64,000 nucleotides of DNA. It comes from Pollenia angustigena. Lineage: Eukaryota; Arthropoda; Insecta; Diptera; Polleniidae. Both the position numbers and the translations under genes were made by a program. Below are positions 52,601-63,094 of this stretch, one piece after another. The DNA lies in NCBI GenBank assembly GCA_930367215.1, contig OV884056.1, positions 279,912,067-279,976,066 of the forward strand, written 5' to 3'. The notes under the pieces were generated by a model that was not told the DNA's origin, did not search any database, and saw only the letters and a list, made by a program, of their open reading frames with translations. The stretch's first letter is position 1. Each line of letters starts with the position of its first letter.

Positions 52601-55080
52601 TTGGCGATTTTGGCGATTTTTAACATTGGATTTGGCGAAAAAGGTCAAAATCGATCTGACAACCCTGTTCATATGTACTAACTCCCCAAAAAATAAAATG
52701 TACGATGGCCCCAAAAACGTGAACGAAGTCTCCAAATATCGTTGTTGTTTTTTGACATACAGTCGTTTGGGGACTTAGTTCATTTTGGGTTTGGGGAGTT
52801 AGTTAATTGGGGACTTAGTTCATACCGCCCAAACATTGTTGTATTAACGACGCAAATCGAAGCACTAGCGACGCAACTTCGAAGCCATGCGACGCAAAGT
52901 GAAACAAAATCGTCGCAACTTCGAAATCACAAACATTTTAAAAAGACGCAACTTCGAAAACGACGCAAACCGAAGCGACGCAAACCGGGGTATTGGTGTA
53001 TATGATGCAACTTTTATTCAATAAAATAGAAAGATACATAAATAAATAAATGTTCAGACCTAACAAAAATTTTACGAAAAATCTTAAAAAAAGCACGACA
53101 AGTGAACTAATCAAACTTAAGTTTTATTTTTAACCATTTTTATTGACTTACTATGTTGTTCCTTATATTTGACTGCCAACTATAATATTTTGATTTTTTT
53201 ACTTTGAAAAGAATTGTTTGACTATTTTATTAACTGCTTGGATATACTAGAACAATTTAAAAATTAAGTCAGTGTTGTATACCCTTTATATAAGTTTGTC
53301 ATTCCGTGTGTAATTTCTAGAATATTGATCTTAGACCCTACGAAATATATTATGGGTCCTTATGAGTAGCAAAGTTGTTTAACAATGTCCGTCTGTCTGT
53401 TAAAATGGGTTTTCCAAAGACGCCAGACATGGTGGGTACTTGGTTGGTATATATATTTCTGGTTAACTCAGCCTGATCGGTCCACAAATTGCTGAAATAT
53501 GAGCAAAAAGCCACGACTGCCTCTTATATTACCAATTAATCTCTTTTTGTATGTAGTATATTTGAAGAGCAGAAAGAGCCAAAGTATCCAAATTAACTAC
53601 ATGAACCTTGGTTATCAATAGACACCATACGCCAACATGTGGGCGGGAGTGGAGAAGTGGGCGTCGCAAAATATAAATTTGTTTTAATCTAAAGGATTGT
53701 TTTATATAACTTTATGTTTTTGTCGCACCATGCAGAAGGGTATCTAAGAGCCGAACATATCACGCTTGTTTATATATAAACTAAGTTATTCTAAATGTCA
53801 AAATTCTATATAAATTGACATATGTACCTTATAAATATGTCTGGCCTTAGCTTTTTGTTTATCTAGAAAAATAAAAACGAATACAAGTAGCAAAATCTTT
53901 ATATATGTACATATATAAAAACGTTTGTGCCGTGTATGTGCTCCTAAAGCTCAAGAACCGCTGGACCGATTGACACCAAACTTCGACAATAAATTAGTTT
54001 AGTCTGGAGCCAGGTTTCTCTTAAGTTTAATCTCGATAGGTGGCGCTGTTGTGATATTTAAATTTATGGTACGATTTGGCTGAAATTCACAAAATATCAT
54101 TTTTAAACAAAAATAAGATTCCTTATAATATTTTGGGCCGGTTGATCGAAACAAACAAAATTCTCCAGTATATAATTAATTATTTTTATTTGGAAAACCC
54201 GAACAGCTAGTTTTATTTACATATGTACATTTTTGTCGCAATTTTTTTGCTTCTCTTAATTTTGTTCTTATATATGTATATATGTATGTATTTGGTTTTA
54301 ATTTAAAGCTATAATTATATAAGTATTTCCAAAATTTTTAAGGTCTATAATTGTTCTTTGTATACTCCAAACAGTAGTTAATAAAAATCTATGCATTAAA
54401 CAAAAAGTTAATGTCATATTATTTCTCTAACACATGGAACTCTTCAAGATTATGGTATAACAACTGGTTTTCAATTGGGTCATAATTGCAGTTTTGTTTA
54501 CAACAGCACACATAAAAAAATTGGCGTTTTTACTTCGCCAAATTTTCCGGGACTTTATCCACAAAATATTGCGTGTCATTATTTTTTCTATGGTGAATGT
54601 GAGGAAAAAGTTAAAATAAATTTTAGTTTTTTCGATGTGGAAGGAATAGACAGGTAATCTTAACCGTTAAATTCCAATATTTATGATATAATTTCTAAAA
54701 CAATGTTTTCTTATTTTATTTTTCGTTTATTCTACAGTTGCGGCTACCTTACAGCTAGTGATTATGTTGAATTTTCTAATTTTATAAGTACAGATCGCAA
54801 ATTTCCCAAATACTGTGGCAAACGGGATAAATTTGAAATTCGTTCGGATGATCGCTTCTTTAGAGTTTCTTTCTATTCAAATGATCGTTTCGATCGTAAC
54901 GGTTTTCGTGCATATTATGAATTTGAAGGAAAATCAACTCCTTCCGAAAACACATCAGTACAAAGTTATACATCAGTTTTGTCTCAAGGGTCCTTTAATA
55001 GAAAGTATAAAAACTATATAAAATTTTCAATATTATTAGTTTATGCTTTACATTATAAAATTATATGTGGTTTATTGTGA
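49660..55080 (+). CDS. CUB-domain protein (SOL-1-like), 3' exons
   Basis: Exons 49660-50088, 54449-54653 and 54738-55080 splice in phase (T-N-Y-G... across the first junction; IDS-CGY across the second). The first begins at a strong acceptor (TTTGTTTTTTTTAG) in mid-codon, so earlier exons with the signal peptide exist but I cannot place them. Exon 1 here encodes one CUB-type domain (CKEIYDSRWNKSGVFES, FYCGAFLPKP). Exons 2-3 form a second, with SPNFPGLYPQN, FFDVEGI, SDYVEFSNF, YCGKRDKFEIRSDDRFFRV and FSNDRFDRNGF-like calcium/CUB signatures. A hydrophobic C-terminus (ILLVYALHYKIICGLL) suggests membrane or GPI anchorage. The closest remembered family is the SOL-1 glutamate-receptor auxiliary protein. 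AATAAA overlaps the stop (55080-55085). Confidence 0.8.
50089..50491. other. CUB-gene intron, first part
   Basis: Intronic AT-rich sequence after the GTAAGT donor. It includes GGGCAAATTACGGCATTCGA and an inverted GCATTCGGTATTAAT-like partner (50362-50435), probably a small foldback fragment. Confidence 0.4.
51500..51850 (+). pseudogene. Decayed hAT transposase C-terminus
   Basis: Plus-strand reading gives FKELALTVNYMVLNPTSNDC, VENVFSITNFTKTLILNRMQ and, shifted, CTTFVPSLKKFNSH...YFKKEEFW. The 'P-T-S-x-x-C-V-E-x-x-F-S' block is the hAT dimerisation signature. Stops and frameshifts; N-terminal part absent. Confidence 0.6.
51929..52388. mobile_element. TTA-flanked MITE with perfect 35-bp TIRs
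   Basis: Ends AGGCCAGTTTACACGG, then TAATACATTGTATTACGAC, identical on both sides in inverted orientation. TTA on each flank (51926-51928, 52389-52391). 460 bp, non-coding. The perfect TIRs suggest recent insertion. Harbinger-type target. Confidence 0.92.
52465..52670. mobile_element. Truncated hAT MITE (ATCGCCAAA family)
   Basis: The right end TCTGACAACCCTG and the repeated TTGGCGATTTTGGCGA words match the family of 5432-6042; the left TIR is missing. Confidence 0.65.
52674..52830. mobile_element. Short MITE, TACTAACTCCCCAA ends
   Basis: ATGTACTAACTCCCCAA at the left and, inverted, TATGAACTAAGTCCCCAA at the right, plus internal GGGGAGTTAGTTAATTGGGG. About 157 bp. Confidence 0.6.
52843..52990. 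repeat. GCGACGCAACTTCGAAG degenerate tandem words
   Basis: The word CGACGCAA followed by TTCGAA or CCGAAG occurs about seven times in 150 bp. It forms the inner side of the right end of 50492-53001. Confidence 0.7.
53002..53275. other. CUB-gene intron, no feature recognised
   Basis: AT-rich intron between the GACGCAA element and a dispersed repeat. Nothing identified. Confidence 0.4.
53276..53765 (-). repeat. Dispersed repeat, CCACCTGTGGT subfamily, reverse copy
   Basis: Complement of the text at 3661-4489 (ATTCCGTGTGTAATTTCTAG, GATCTTAGACCCTA, GGGTCCTTATGAG), ending with GGGTATCTAAGAGCCGAACA. Intronic. Confidence 0.65.
53766..54448. other. CUB-gene intron, last part
   Basis: AT-rich intron with TATGTATA runs; ends at the acceptor CTCTTCAAG (54447-54448). 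The segment GTGCTCCTAAAGCTCAAGAA...CCGCTGGACCGATT may be a repeat fragment of unknown family. Confidence 0.4.
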
Positions 55081-56750
55081 ATAAATGGTAGTACATATTG
55101 TAAAAAAAAAATTTAATTATGTAAAATAAAACAGCTTATGATGTTGCTTTTACGAATTAAAAAGTTGCAGCCAATTTCACCAAGTTTATTTATAGCCATC
55201 ACTATCAAAAACATATAGTTAACTGACAGTTATATTATAGTTAATTATAGCCGAACCTGGTGTAGCTGGCCGAGTATTCTAAACAGGGTGCCAAAAAATA
55301 ATTAATTTCTTAACATATATCGCGGTTTTATGCTATGGAAACACTTGTCATTGGTGACAGCTGTTTCTCTTTTTACATTTTTGCTATGACTCTCATTCGT
55401 AAGCAAAAATTTTTTTTATTTTATTTCAATACATTTCGTTTTTAAAATCTATATTTACCGACCCATTTTTAAAAAAATGTAGTGTCACAAATCATCAACT
55501 ATGGCCAGAATAAATGATGAGATATTTGTTTTTTTTTTAATATTTTTAAATTTGATTACATTTTATTGACGTAGCTAAAACAAATCAAACAAAAAAATTG
55601 CCTGTAGATTTTGTATTATTGTGTTTGTTGTATTACCGAGCCCACCTTTTAGTATTTCACCACGATGTTACATTTACACGGTTGCCAGATTTGACGATTT
55701 TTAGTCATTTCGGCGATTTTTGGGAAACCTTGAGTGACCATTCGTCCTTTTTTTAATTTTTTGATTGTAGATTGTACTTTTTTTTAGTAAATTCTTTAAA
55801 CTTGAAAACTGAAAGTTTAATTTTCTCAAAACCCCAAAATGTCATCGTTAAAGCAGCAAAACCCGCTGGCTAACATTAATGCTAGCGTTAGATCAAATTC
55901 TAAACTTGTTTGTTCCATTGAAAGAATATTTTCTCTATCAACAAAAGAGCCGGATGACATTGCAAAAATTATTTTGATGATCCATGTGATGGATTGTGGT
56001 GACTTTTGGCACATATCCAAGCCTGCATATTTGTGCATTCCATAAATATATTTGTCGTCTAGAGTCATAACATATTTCAATGCCTCAGGCTGCTCTTACT
56101 TTGAAAGGACTTTAAATTAAAATGAATTGCACGAAAAGAAAATGTGTTTTTACAATTGGTTATTAAAACCATTTTGGCATACTTAGTTTGTTTTGACGTC
56201 TTAAGTCAATGGGCTGCAGTGTTTTAATAGTAGATCTACTTGCTAATATAATATTCTTTGAATTAGTTTATTATCTATCCAATAACCTTGATACTATTTA
56301 CCATTTTTACTACATTTGGAAATTTCGTTTTTTCGTTTGAAAAATATGGTTACCGTAGTTATACGATAAAGCTTTGCCTTTCATATTTAAAGCTATGTTT
56401 ACATTCAGCCCAATTATGAATAAAAATTTCCCGGGAGTTTTTTACCTTCCTATTTAATTTCAATTGTAAATTTGCAAAAAATTTTATTCATAATTGGGTT
56501 GATTATTTATATTTGTCATGTGGACTATTACTTTTTCACATGTTAAATTTGTACATATCGTCTAAACCTCTCTAAACAATATCGTGTGTTATTTCTCCGT
56601 GTACCGTGTAAATGACATTTTTTTTAGAACAAGTTCTATTTTCAAGTGACAGATCTTCGGACATCAGCTGTTTTTTTATTAACGAAATTGTTTGTGGTGA
56701 CTAAAATAATTGAAATTAAAATAAATATAAATTATAATAGTAAATAAATA
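55081..56750. other. Intergenic: MITE scraps and an unassigned open stretch
   Basis: 55150-55260 has CAATTTCACCAAGTTTA and AGTTAACTGACAGTTATA words of a small foldback. 55680-55740 resembles the TTGCCAGAT/GGCGATTTT hAT MITE. 55826-56080 is open on both strands; I cannot assign a domain. A 96-bp hairpin element lies at 56406-56501. Confidence 0.4.
56406..56501. mobile_element. 96-bp hairpin MITE, CAGCCCAATTATGAATAA ends
   Basis: CAGCCCAATTATGAATAAAA at the left pairs with TTTTATTCATAATTGGGTTG at the right. Contains CCCGGGAG and TACCTTCC. Confidence 0.65.
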
Positions 56751-57371
56751 ATGCAAAAGATAAAAAATTCTCAAATTTATTATTGGAAATGGTAAGTATG
56801 TAGTTTTTTATTTGTTAGTTTATGTCAAATGTACGTTACATACCAACATGTGAACATGTAAATTATAAACCTTATATAACCCTCAAATTTTGACATACAC
56901 ATGAAATTACATATGGGTAGAAAAGTGTCGTTTCACAGTACGCATAATGTGAACATATATGTTGTTATAGCTTTTATGCATACTTTTTTTTACCAATAAA
57001 CTCATACCTTCAAAAATTTAAACGAAACACAGAAATACACCATATGTATTTCCGAAATAATCGATTTATTTTGCTTAGTTTTTCATTTTCATTTCATTAT
57101 CGTGGAGATTACGCTCTTTTTATATACATATGTATGTATATTTTTTGATAACCATAAAATGTACATTTTAATAATTAATTAAAAAAAATTTTCTGTCTAT
57201 ATTTTGTAATTTTTTTAAAAAACTATAAAAAGAAGAAAATGAAAAATGACTGATTATAATCATTTAGATGACAATTTGGGGATATTTCTTATAGTGTTCC
57301 CTTAGATGATATTTTCGATTTATTTGCAGGAGCTTGCCCTTTGATTTCTCTTTCAAGTTCAGCGTTTAAAT
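56751..57371 (+). other. Candidate two-exon transc​ript with a 26-codon ORF
   Basis: ATG at 56751 (preceded in frame by TAA) opens MQKIKNSQIYYWKW and stops at a GTAAGT donor (56792). A second exon 57330-57371 lies between TTTGCAG and GTAAGT; splicing adds SLPFDFSFKFSV and a stop. Both splice sites are good, but the peptide matches nothing I know. It may be a small peptide gene, a 5' UTR with an upstream ORF, or chance. Confidence 0.25.
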
Positions 57372-57415
57372 GTAAGTTCAAGAAAACAGCTGATTACAAA
57401 GTTAGTGACCAACTG

Positions 57416-57518
57416 CCTGGTTTTAAAACGCGAGTGCAAAAGTGACTCGTTTAAATAACATTTAAAATAAAACAAAATTTTAAAATTTTAAATTTTGCAC
57501 TCGCGTTCTAAAAACAGG
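57416..57518. repeat. Hairpin repeat AAAACGCGAGTGCAAAA
   Basis: CCTGGTTTTAAAACGCGAGT at the left is inverted at the right (ACTCGCGTTCTAAAAACAGG). 103 bp; probably a tiny MITE. Confidence 0.6.
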
Positions 57519-57604
57519 CTGCAAGTGTTGCGTCACAGATTTCAATTTTCGGAAATTTTAACAAACTCGATATGTAAAAGACTATGTACGTGTAAGTGCA
57601 GTGT

Positions 57605-58279
57605 AAACAAATAAGAAAATATAGTCGGTCAAGCCCGCCCATATGATACCCTACACCACAGTATTTAAAAACACATCATGCTTAAGTGTCCATATAAATA
57701 TGGATTTATCTATGTTTATAAACCTCATTAAAATTGGTTTTTAAAGTTTGGGAGAGGCAGAAATTGCCCCCTACCTCCCCTTGTGGTCTTATTTTTGAAA
57801 AACTGTATAGCTTATGTGCCCATATAGAAATGAATCTATCTATGGTTTAAATTTCATTAAAATCGATTTGAGAGGCAGAAATTTACCCTATCTCCCCTCG
57901 TGGTCCTATTTTTGAAAAAAATCATACCTTTTATGTCCATCTAGATATGGTCCTATCTATGTTTTAAATTTCATTAAAATCGGTTTAATAGTTTCTGAGA
58001 GGAAGAAATTTCCCCCTATCTTCCCTCGTGGTCCTACATTTTCAATAGGCTTCGCCCTTGTGCCATTAAGAACCTATGACCCAAATTTAATCAAATTATC
58101 TCCAAAATTTCGACCTGTACTTTGCACACAACGCTACATGGACAGCCAGCCAGCCAGCCGGACGGACATCGTTAGTTTGACTCAGAAAGTGATTCTGAGT
58201 CGATAGGTATATTTTAAGGTTTTACACACATCAGCACAAATGCATAATACCCTCTCCACTATTGTGGTGTGGGTATAAA
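57605..58279 (+). repeat. Dispersed repeat, CCCCTCGTGGTCCTA subfamily
   Basis: Same order of blocks as 1908-2507: GATACCCTACACCACAG, three ATCTATCTATG units about 110 bp apart, GGACAGCCAGCCAGCCAGCC-type text, GACTCAGAAAGTGATTCTGA, ending GTGGTGTGGGTATAAAAA. Non-coding. Confidence 0.8.
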
Positions 58280-59625
58280 AAGGACTACAGACGATTTACA
58301 CTTTATATTTGACGAAATTTTTACGTTTTATTTTAGCTTCTTAGATATTGGTATTTACTTAATTGGCAGTAATTTAGTTGTCTTTATAGTTTATATTACA
58401 AAACATGCTTTATTTAATATTTGACGTACAATTTGTTCGATATATCTCGGCTTCAGCACATATGGTACCTATTTTTCTTACTTTTAAAATATTTTTCAAT
58501 CCAATGATTCTGCATCTTTAATATCTTGTTAAGTTTTATGTATCTGTCATTCGCACTCTGTACGAAATAAAATGTTTTTTGATTTTGTTGTTTTAAATGC
58601 ATTTGAGAGGCTTTTTGTTCATTTTTGACACAAGCTTATGCATATTATAGTTGGGCCTTAAGCGGGTTTTATTTAATTTATTGGCAAATTTTGGAAGTAA
58701 AAATTCTTATAAAATACAATAACTAAGTAAAACCATACTTTACGGCTTGTTGTTGGTTGAAAAATAGCTAAGCTACCACCTAGACCCACTTTAAGTATAT
58801 CGATCGACTCAAAATTACTTTCTGAAACGATCTATCGATGTCCATCCGGATCAACTAACAAGGCCATTTTTACCGTTTTCGGTTTTTAAAAAATTAAAAA
58901 ACTCAAGTGTATATAAAATTAGTCTCTTAATTTTCAATCAAAATTTAGCTTCGGTCTTTTCTCCAAAACATTGAACTAAAAATTCTTTCAGTTGTTTGAA
59001 TGAGGAAGTGAAAATAAGAATATTTTCGAAATTGGGAAATAATCAATTTTGTAGAAATTCTTTTCAATTAATTTCTACGGGTTTTTCTTTTTAAAAGGCG
59101 ATTCTCCTGTTCATTATCAAAGCTGTGGCTAATTTTTGATTTTTTTGTTGTTTTAATTTATTTCTAGAACATATCAATTAATTTTAGCTTGTCATTATCC
59201 CCTATTTTTTTTTAAATGCATAATATAGTATTTCCTATGTTGTGTACAATGCCAAGGTTTGCTTCATCAAGTTAATTTTAAAAAAATTGTCTCAAAACAG
59301 GTGAACAACAGCATAAGAACGGCAAGTAAGCTTTTACGGCTGGATAGTTTTTTAAAAATCTTTCAACTTAAGGCGTCATCGAGTTGGTACATAACGCAGG
59401 ATTTCAAACCATTCAAAATCGCAAAATTCAAACATTACTTTCAGATTCGCAGTCTTTTTAGTTGATGCCTAAAATTTGTTGTACTTTATAAATATGCAGC
59501 AAACGTGTTTTATTTCTGTGCAAAAAAAAATGTAAAAAATGAAGTACAAATACTAAAAAAAGGATAATTTCGTACTTCTTTAATTGTTATGCAGAAAGCA
59601 GTACAGATAGTAAAAAATTAGGCTT
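58280..59625. other. Intergenic, no gene recognised
   Basis: AT-rich. 58785-58850 holds a decayed piece of the dispersed-repeat tail (ACTTTAAGTATATCGATCGA, complement). An open stretch at 59259-59465 has no recognised domain. Confidence 0.4.
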
Positions 59626-60319
59626 AAATCTAGTTTAGGAACGCACACCCAAATAAAAAAAAAGTACCTAGGGTGATAAAAAATTAAAAAATAAGAAGAA
59701 AAAATTAAATAAAAATATTGGCGCAAACGCTTAGTTTTCGAGTTATGGCCGTATTAAGTTTTCAAATCTATGTTGGATTTCACACTATATTTCTAAAGTT
59801 ATATGGCCAAAAGTAATATTTTGTTGGTTTATTACCGTATTTCTTGCTATTCAGAAAAGTTTTATTTAGCGAAGCCGGTGTTTGTTATACCAAAAAGGAG
59901 AAAATCCTTGCGCCCGGCCGAAGGCCGGCTATGCATAGAAGCTTTAGTTAGCATGAAGTTCTTGTTTGCGACATTGGTGTTTGTTATTTTATAAAATTTG
60001 TATTACACTTTTCTTTAAATAAATTATACACTTAGTACACAAAAACTGTAATGTGAGCTTAAGAGTAAAATTTTTTTAATAAATTCTATATATCCAGAAA
60101 GATCTAGTCAAAACCTTCAAAATGAGACCAATATTACCCATATAGCTTTAGAAATGTAATGGAAAATCGCACATATATATGAAAACTTAAAACGTTCATA
60201 ACTCGAAAACTTAGCGTTTGCGCCAATATTTTTATTTGATTTTTTCTTCTTATTTTTCAATTTTCTATCACCCTAGGTACTTTTTTTTTTATTTGAGTGT
60301 GCGTGCCTAAACTAGATTT
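59626..60319. mobile_element. Foldback element, ~170-bp TIRs, AAATCTAGTTTAGG ends
   Basis: AAATCTAGTTTAGG, ACGCACAC, AAAGTACCTAGGGTGAT, GGCGCAAACGCTTAGTTTTC and GAGTTATG at the left all recur in inverse order at the right. The centre (59870-59955) contains the CCGGCCGAAGGCCGG hairpin repeat. Non-coding; TSD unclear. Confidence 0.8.
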
Positions 60320-60358
60320 GTTCCAAAAATTAAGCAAACGTACAGTACGTCTGGCAAG

Positions 60359-60409
60359 CCTAAGTGTAGGGTATCATGTGGTCAGCTTGACCGACGACTC
60401 TAACTTGTT
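60359..60409 (-). repeat. Dispersed-repeat head fragment
   Basis: Complement reads AACAAGTTAGAGTCGTCGGT, CAAGCTGACCACATGATACC, CTACAC: the head of the family copied at 1908 and 57605. Confidence 0.7.
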
Positions 60410-60520
60410 TTCAATATCCTTTAAATTTGGGGGATTTTAAATTTTTTTCGGGGGAAGAAAAAAAATTACCTGGCAGCACTGAGCTGTGTTGAAAAAAGCT
60501 AAGCAAAAAAAATCACATAT

Positions 60521-60557
60521 CCGTCAGTTGGAAAGCTTCTTTCAACGAATTTGGTTG
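60521..60557 (+). promoter_or_regulatory. Inr-DPE core promoter
   Basis: CCGTCAGTTGG contains the arthropod initiator TCAGTT with A+1 at 60526. GGTTG at 60553-60557 falls exactly at +28 to +32, matching the DPE consensus RGWYV. There is no TATA box. An ATG and a GT donor follow at 60787-60804. Confidence 0.6.
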
Positions 60558-60786
60558 GCTATTTGTGTAGAGTCGTTGGCACGTGAGATTTAAAGTTATA
60601 AACATTTTTATTTTGCAAAAATAAAAGTTACGAAAACCGCAACAGTTTTAAAACATTTAAATATGTTTTTTTAAAATAAATCTAGTGTAATTTGAAAAAA
60701 AGATACGCAGGAAAAAAGAAAAACATATTGTTAAATTTAAGTATCATTGGAGTTTTCATTTATACCCAGAAAAAGAATCATTGAAC

Positions 60787-60803
60787 ATGTTCTCACGTTC
60801 AAG
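60787..60803 (+). CDS. First coding exon of a gene continuing to the right
   Basis: ATG TTC TCA CGT TCA AG then GTAAGT: a short first exon (MFSRS plus a split codon) after a 5' UTR of about 260 nt from the Inr at 60526. The next exon is not recognisable before the window ends, so the intron is at least 3 kb. The gene identity is unknown. Confidence 0.5.
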
Positions 60804-61679
60804 GTAAGTTAAAAATATATTTTAATAATTTTTTTATAAAAATCTATTACACCAACTAAAGATTATTTGTGAAAAAATTGCTTATGCAATAATTATTTTC
60901 TCATTATTTTTTTGGTATATACCCATGATGTTAATGCCAAATTGTTCGTTGAGGTAGGGACGCGCACTTGGACGCGCACATATAAAAATGTGCAAGAGAC
61001 AATAATATCTCCCATTGGCCCAGTAAATTTCTGTTTATAGAGAGAATTTAATTTATTCCTTTTAAACCCGAAACAACCGTATATTAATAAAAGTGAATAC
61101 TAGTACGTTACATAGGGTTTTAAGAGCCATTCTGTCTGCTTTCCTTAACATTGTTTCTATACATATTTCTATGCTCTTGGCCATGAACTAATTTTTGTTT
61201 TAGATTTTTTCTTGACAATGTTAAACTTTCGATTTCGTTTACAGCTGTCAACTAAGTACATGCCAACACCAACTGACGTGCCTCCTCAATATATTTGTTA
61301 AATATGTTTATATTTCGCTCGCTGTAGACCAACCTATTTTATTTCTATAATTTTTTGTCATCCCGATGCCAACATATATTACATAACGTTTGAAGACCAT
61401 ACAAACTAATTTTATTTGCTAATTATTTAAATAAAAGATGTTCTTTTAAACAAATTTTGTTTTTAAAATAAAAATCAATAATTGCGTAGGTACAACTTGT
61501 GAAAATGTATTTTTTAATGACGTCTTCAAAAATGTGGTAGGGAAGTTTTTAGGGGTAGTTATTTCTATAACTATACATAGGTCTATAATACATTTTTGTT
61601 AATTAAAGTTATTACAATTATTAAATTTTGTTCTTAATACAAAAATATTTGTAAAGTTGTATAGGTATGTGGTATGTTT
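60804..61679. other. Putative intron 1, unique part
   Basis: Sequence after the donor at 60804. No exon, repeat or RNA gene recognised. Confidence 0.4.
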
Positions 61680-62478
61680 CAGAGATGTAAATGAATCTTT
61701 CATTTTTGATTTTAATTCATTACGAATTAGCTAAATTTTAAATTAATTCTTTTCACACAAAAAATGAATTAAATGAAATTTGAGTCAATTCATTTGAATT
61801 TAGCAAAATGAATTGCAATTAATTTTTAATTCAAATGAATTGGTAAAATGAATTGCAATTCATTTGCAATTCATTTGAATTGAATTGACTTTGAATTAAT
61901 TCAAATGAGTTAGAAAAAACGAATTTCAATTAATTTCCAATTCATTTGAATTCATTTTGAAAAAAGACTACTGTAAGTAAATGTGAAGAAGCATTACTAA
62001 CGTTTTGTTATCCAACTCATTTTATTATCAGACAGCATTACACTCATTTCGAATATCACCTTGTAGAAATAAGATTAGAAATTCCAATGATGTACTGAAA
62101 TTAACAGGTAACGGCAGAATATGACTTGATTTAGTAGGGAGCTGCAAAAATAATATCAGCAGGAGCATTAACTCATTTGAATTAATTGAAAAGCAATTCA
62201 AATGAATTGGAAATGAATTGCAATTAATTTTTTCTAACTCATTTGAATTAATTCAAAGTCAATTCAATTCAAATGAATTGGAAATGAATTGCCATTCATT
62301 TTACCAATTCATTTAAATTAAGAATGAATTGCAATTCATTTTGCCCAATTCAAATGAATGGACTCAAATTTCATTCAGTTCGTTTTTTGTGTGAAAAGAA
62401 TTAACTCAAAATTGGCTAATTCTGTGCATGAATGATTTACGAATTAATTCAAAAATGAATGATTCATTTACATCTCTG
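61680..62478. mobile_element. hAT foldback MITE of ATTCATTTGAATT words
   Basis: Ends CAGAGATGTAAATGAATC and its inverse; flanks GTATGTTT (61672-61679) and GTATGTAT (62479-62486), a 7/8 match to an 8-bp TSD. Almost the whole element consists of ATTCATTTGAATT/AATTCAAATGAAT repeats with a roughly 170-bp unique centre (about 61960-62165). Confidence 0.85.
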
Positions 62479-63094
62479 GTATGTATTTACTTACCTTTTT
62501 ATTATTTTTGATTATACCCACACCACAATAGTGGAGATGACACTATGCGTTTCTGGAATAGAGTTTTTGTCCGCATAAACAATATTATTATGTTGCTATT
62601 TGGATTAAAGTTGTCAAACAAATTTTTTTTAAATCGGTCCCCATTTGACCATAGATAGCTCCCATACAAGTACCACTCCCAACAATATATAAACCACCTC
62701 TTTAAAATCGCTTTAAAGCGAATGTTGATATATATATAACAATCGGCGCAAAGAACTCTCATAATTTTGTTTTGCCTGTTCCATGATTTCCCATGATTCC
62801 CTGATATGGCACACCCTGGAAAAATTTTCTATATCGGCAAATTGAAATCGATAAAGATTTTATATTTAATTTTCGTAAACATGAACGTTACTTTTTTCCT
62901 GATTTGTGGTCCTTAAAGTATGAGAAATATAAAAGGAAATATTTTTATGAACTTTGAATTTGTTCGATTTCAATTTCACATGATTTCGATTTCCAGAACA
63001 TTCCCGCATATACTGTGTTGCTGGTACTGGTTTTAGTTGAATACGAATATTTGATTACCAAACGCATTTTATCTCTGTGCACAGGAAGGTTTTT
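62479..63094. other. Intergenic or intronic, no feature recognised
   Basis: 62510-62640 begins with TATACCCACACCACAATAGT, possibly a decayed dispersed-repeat tail in complement. Nothing else identified. Confidence 0.4.

Larger units (their letters stand above)
50492..53001. mobile_element. Element or foldback bounded by ATACACCAATACCCCGG
   Basis: ATACACCAATACCCCGG plus TTTGCGTCGCT at 50492-50519 is repeated, inverted, at 52974-53001: a 28-bp perfect match 2.5 kb apart. Adjacent sequence on both sides has GACGCAA/TTGCGTC words. No TSD was resolved. Several other elements lie inside. Confidence 0.6.

Noticed and set aside
52843..52990. Regularly repeated GACGCAA words, considered as a CRISPR-like or satellite array
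   Set aside because: Spacing is irregular, repeats are short and degenerate, and the genome is eukaryotic; treated as element-internal repeats.
55826..56080. Open frames on both strands, one with KYIYGMHKYAG, considered as a piggyBac-like fragment
   Set aside because: No catalytic motif or end repeats could be identified; the resemblance is too weak to report as a feature.
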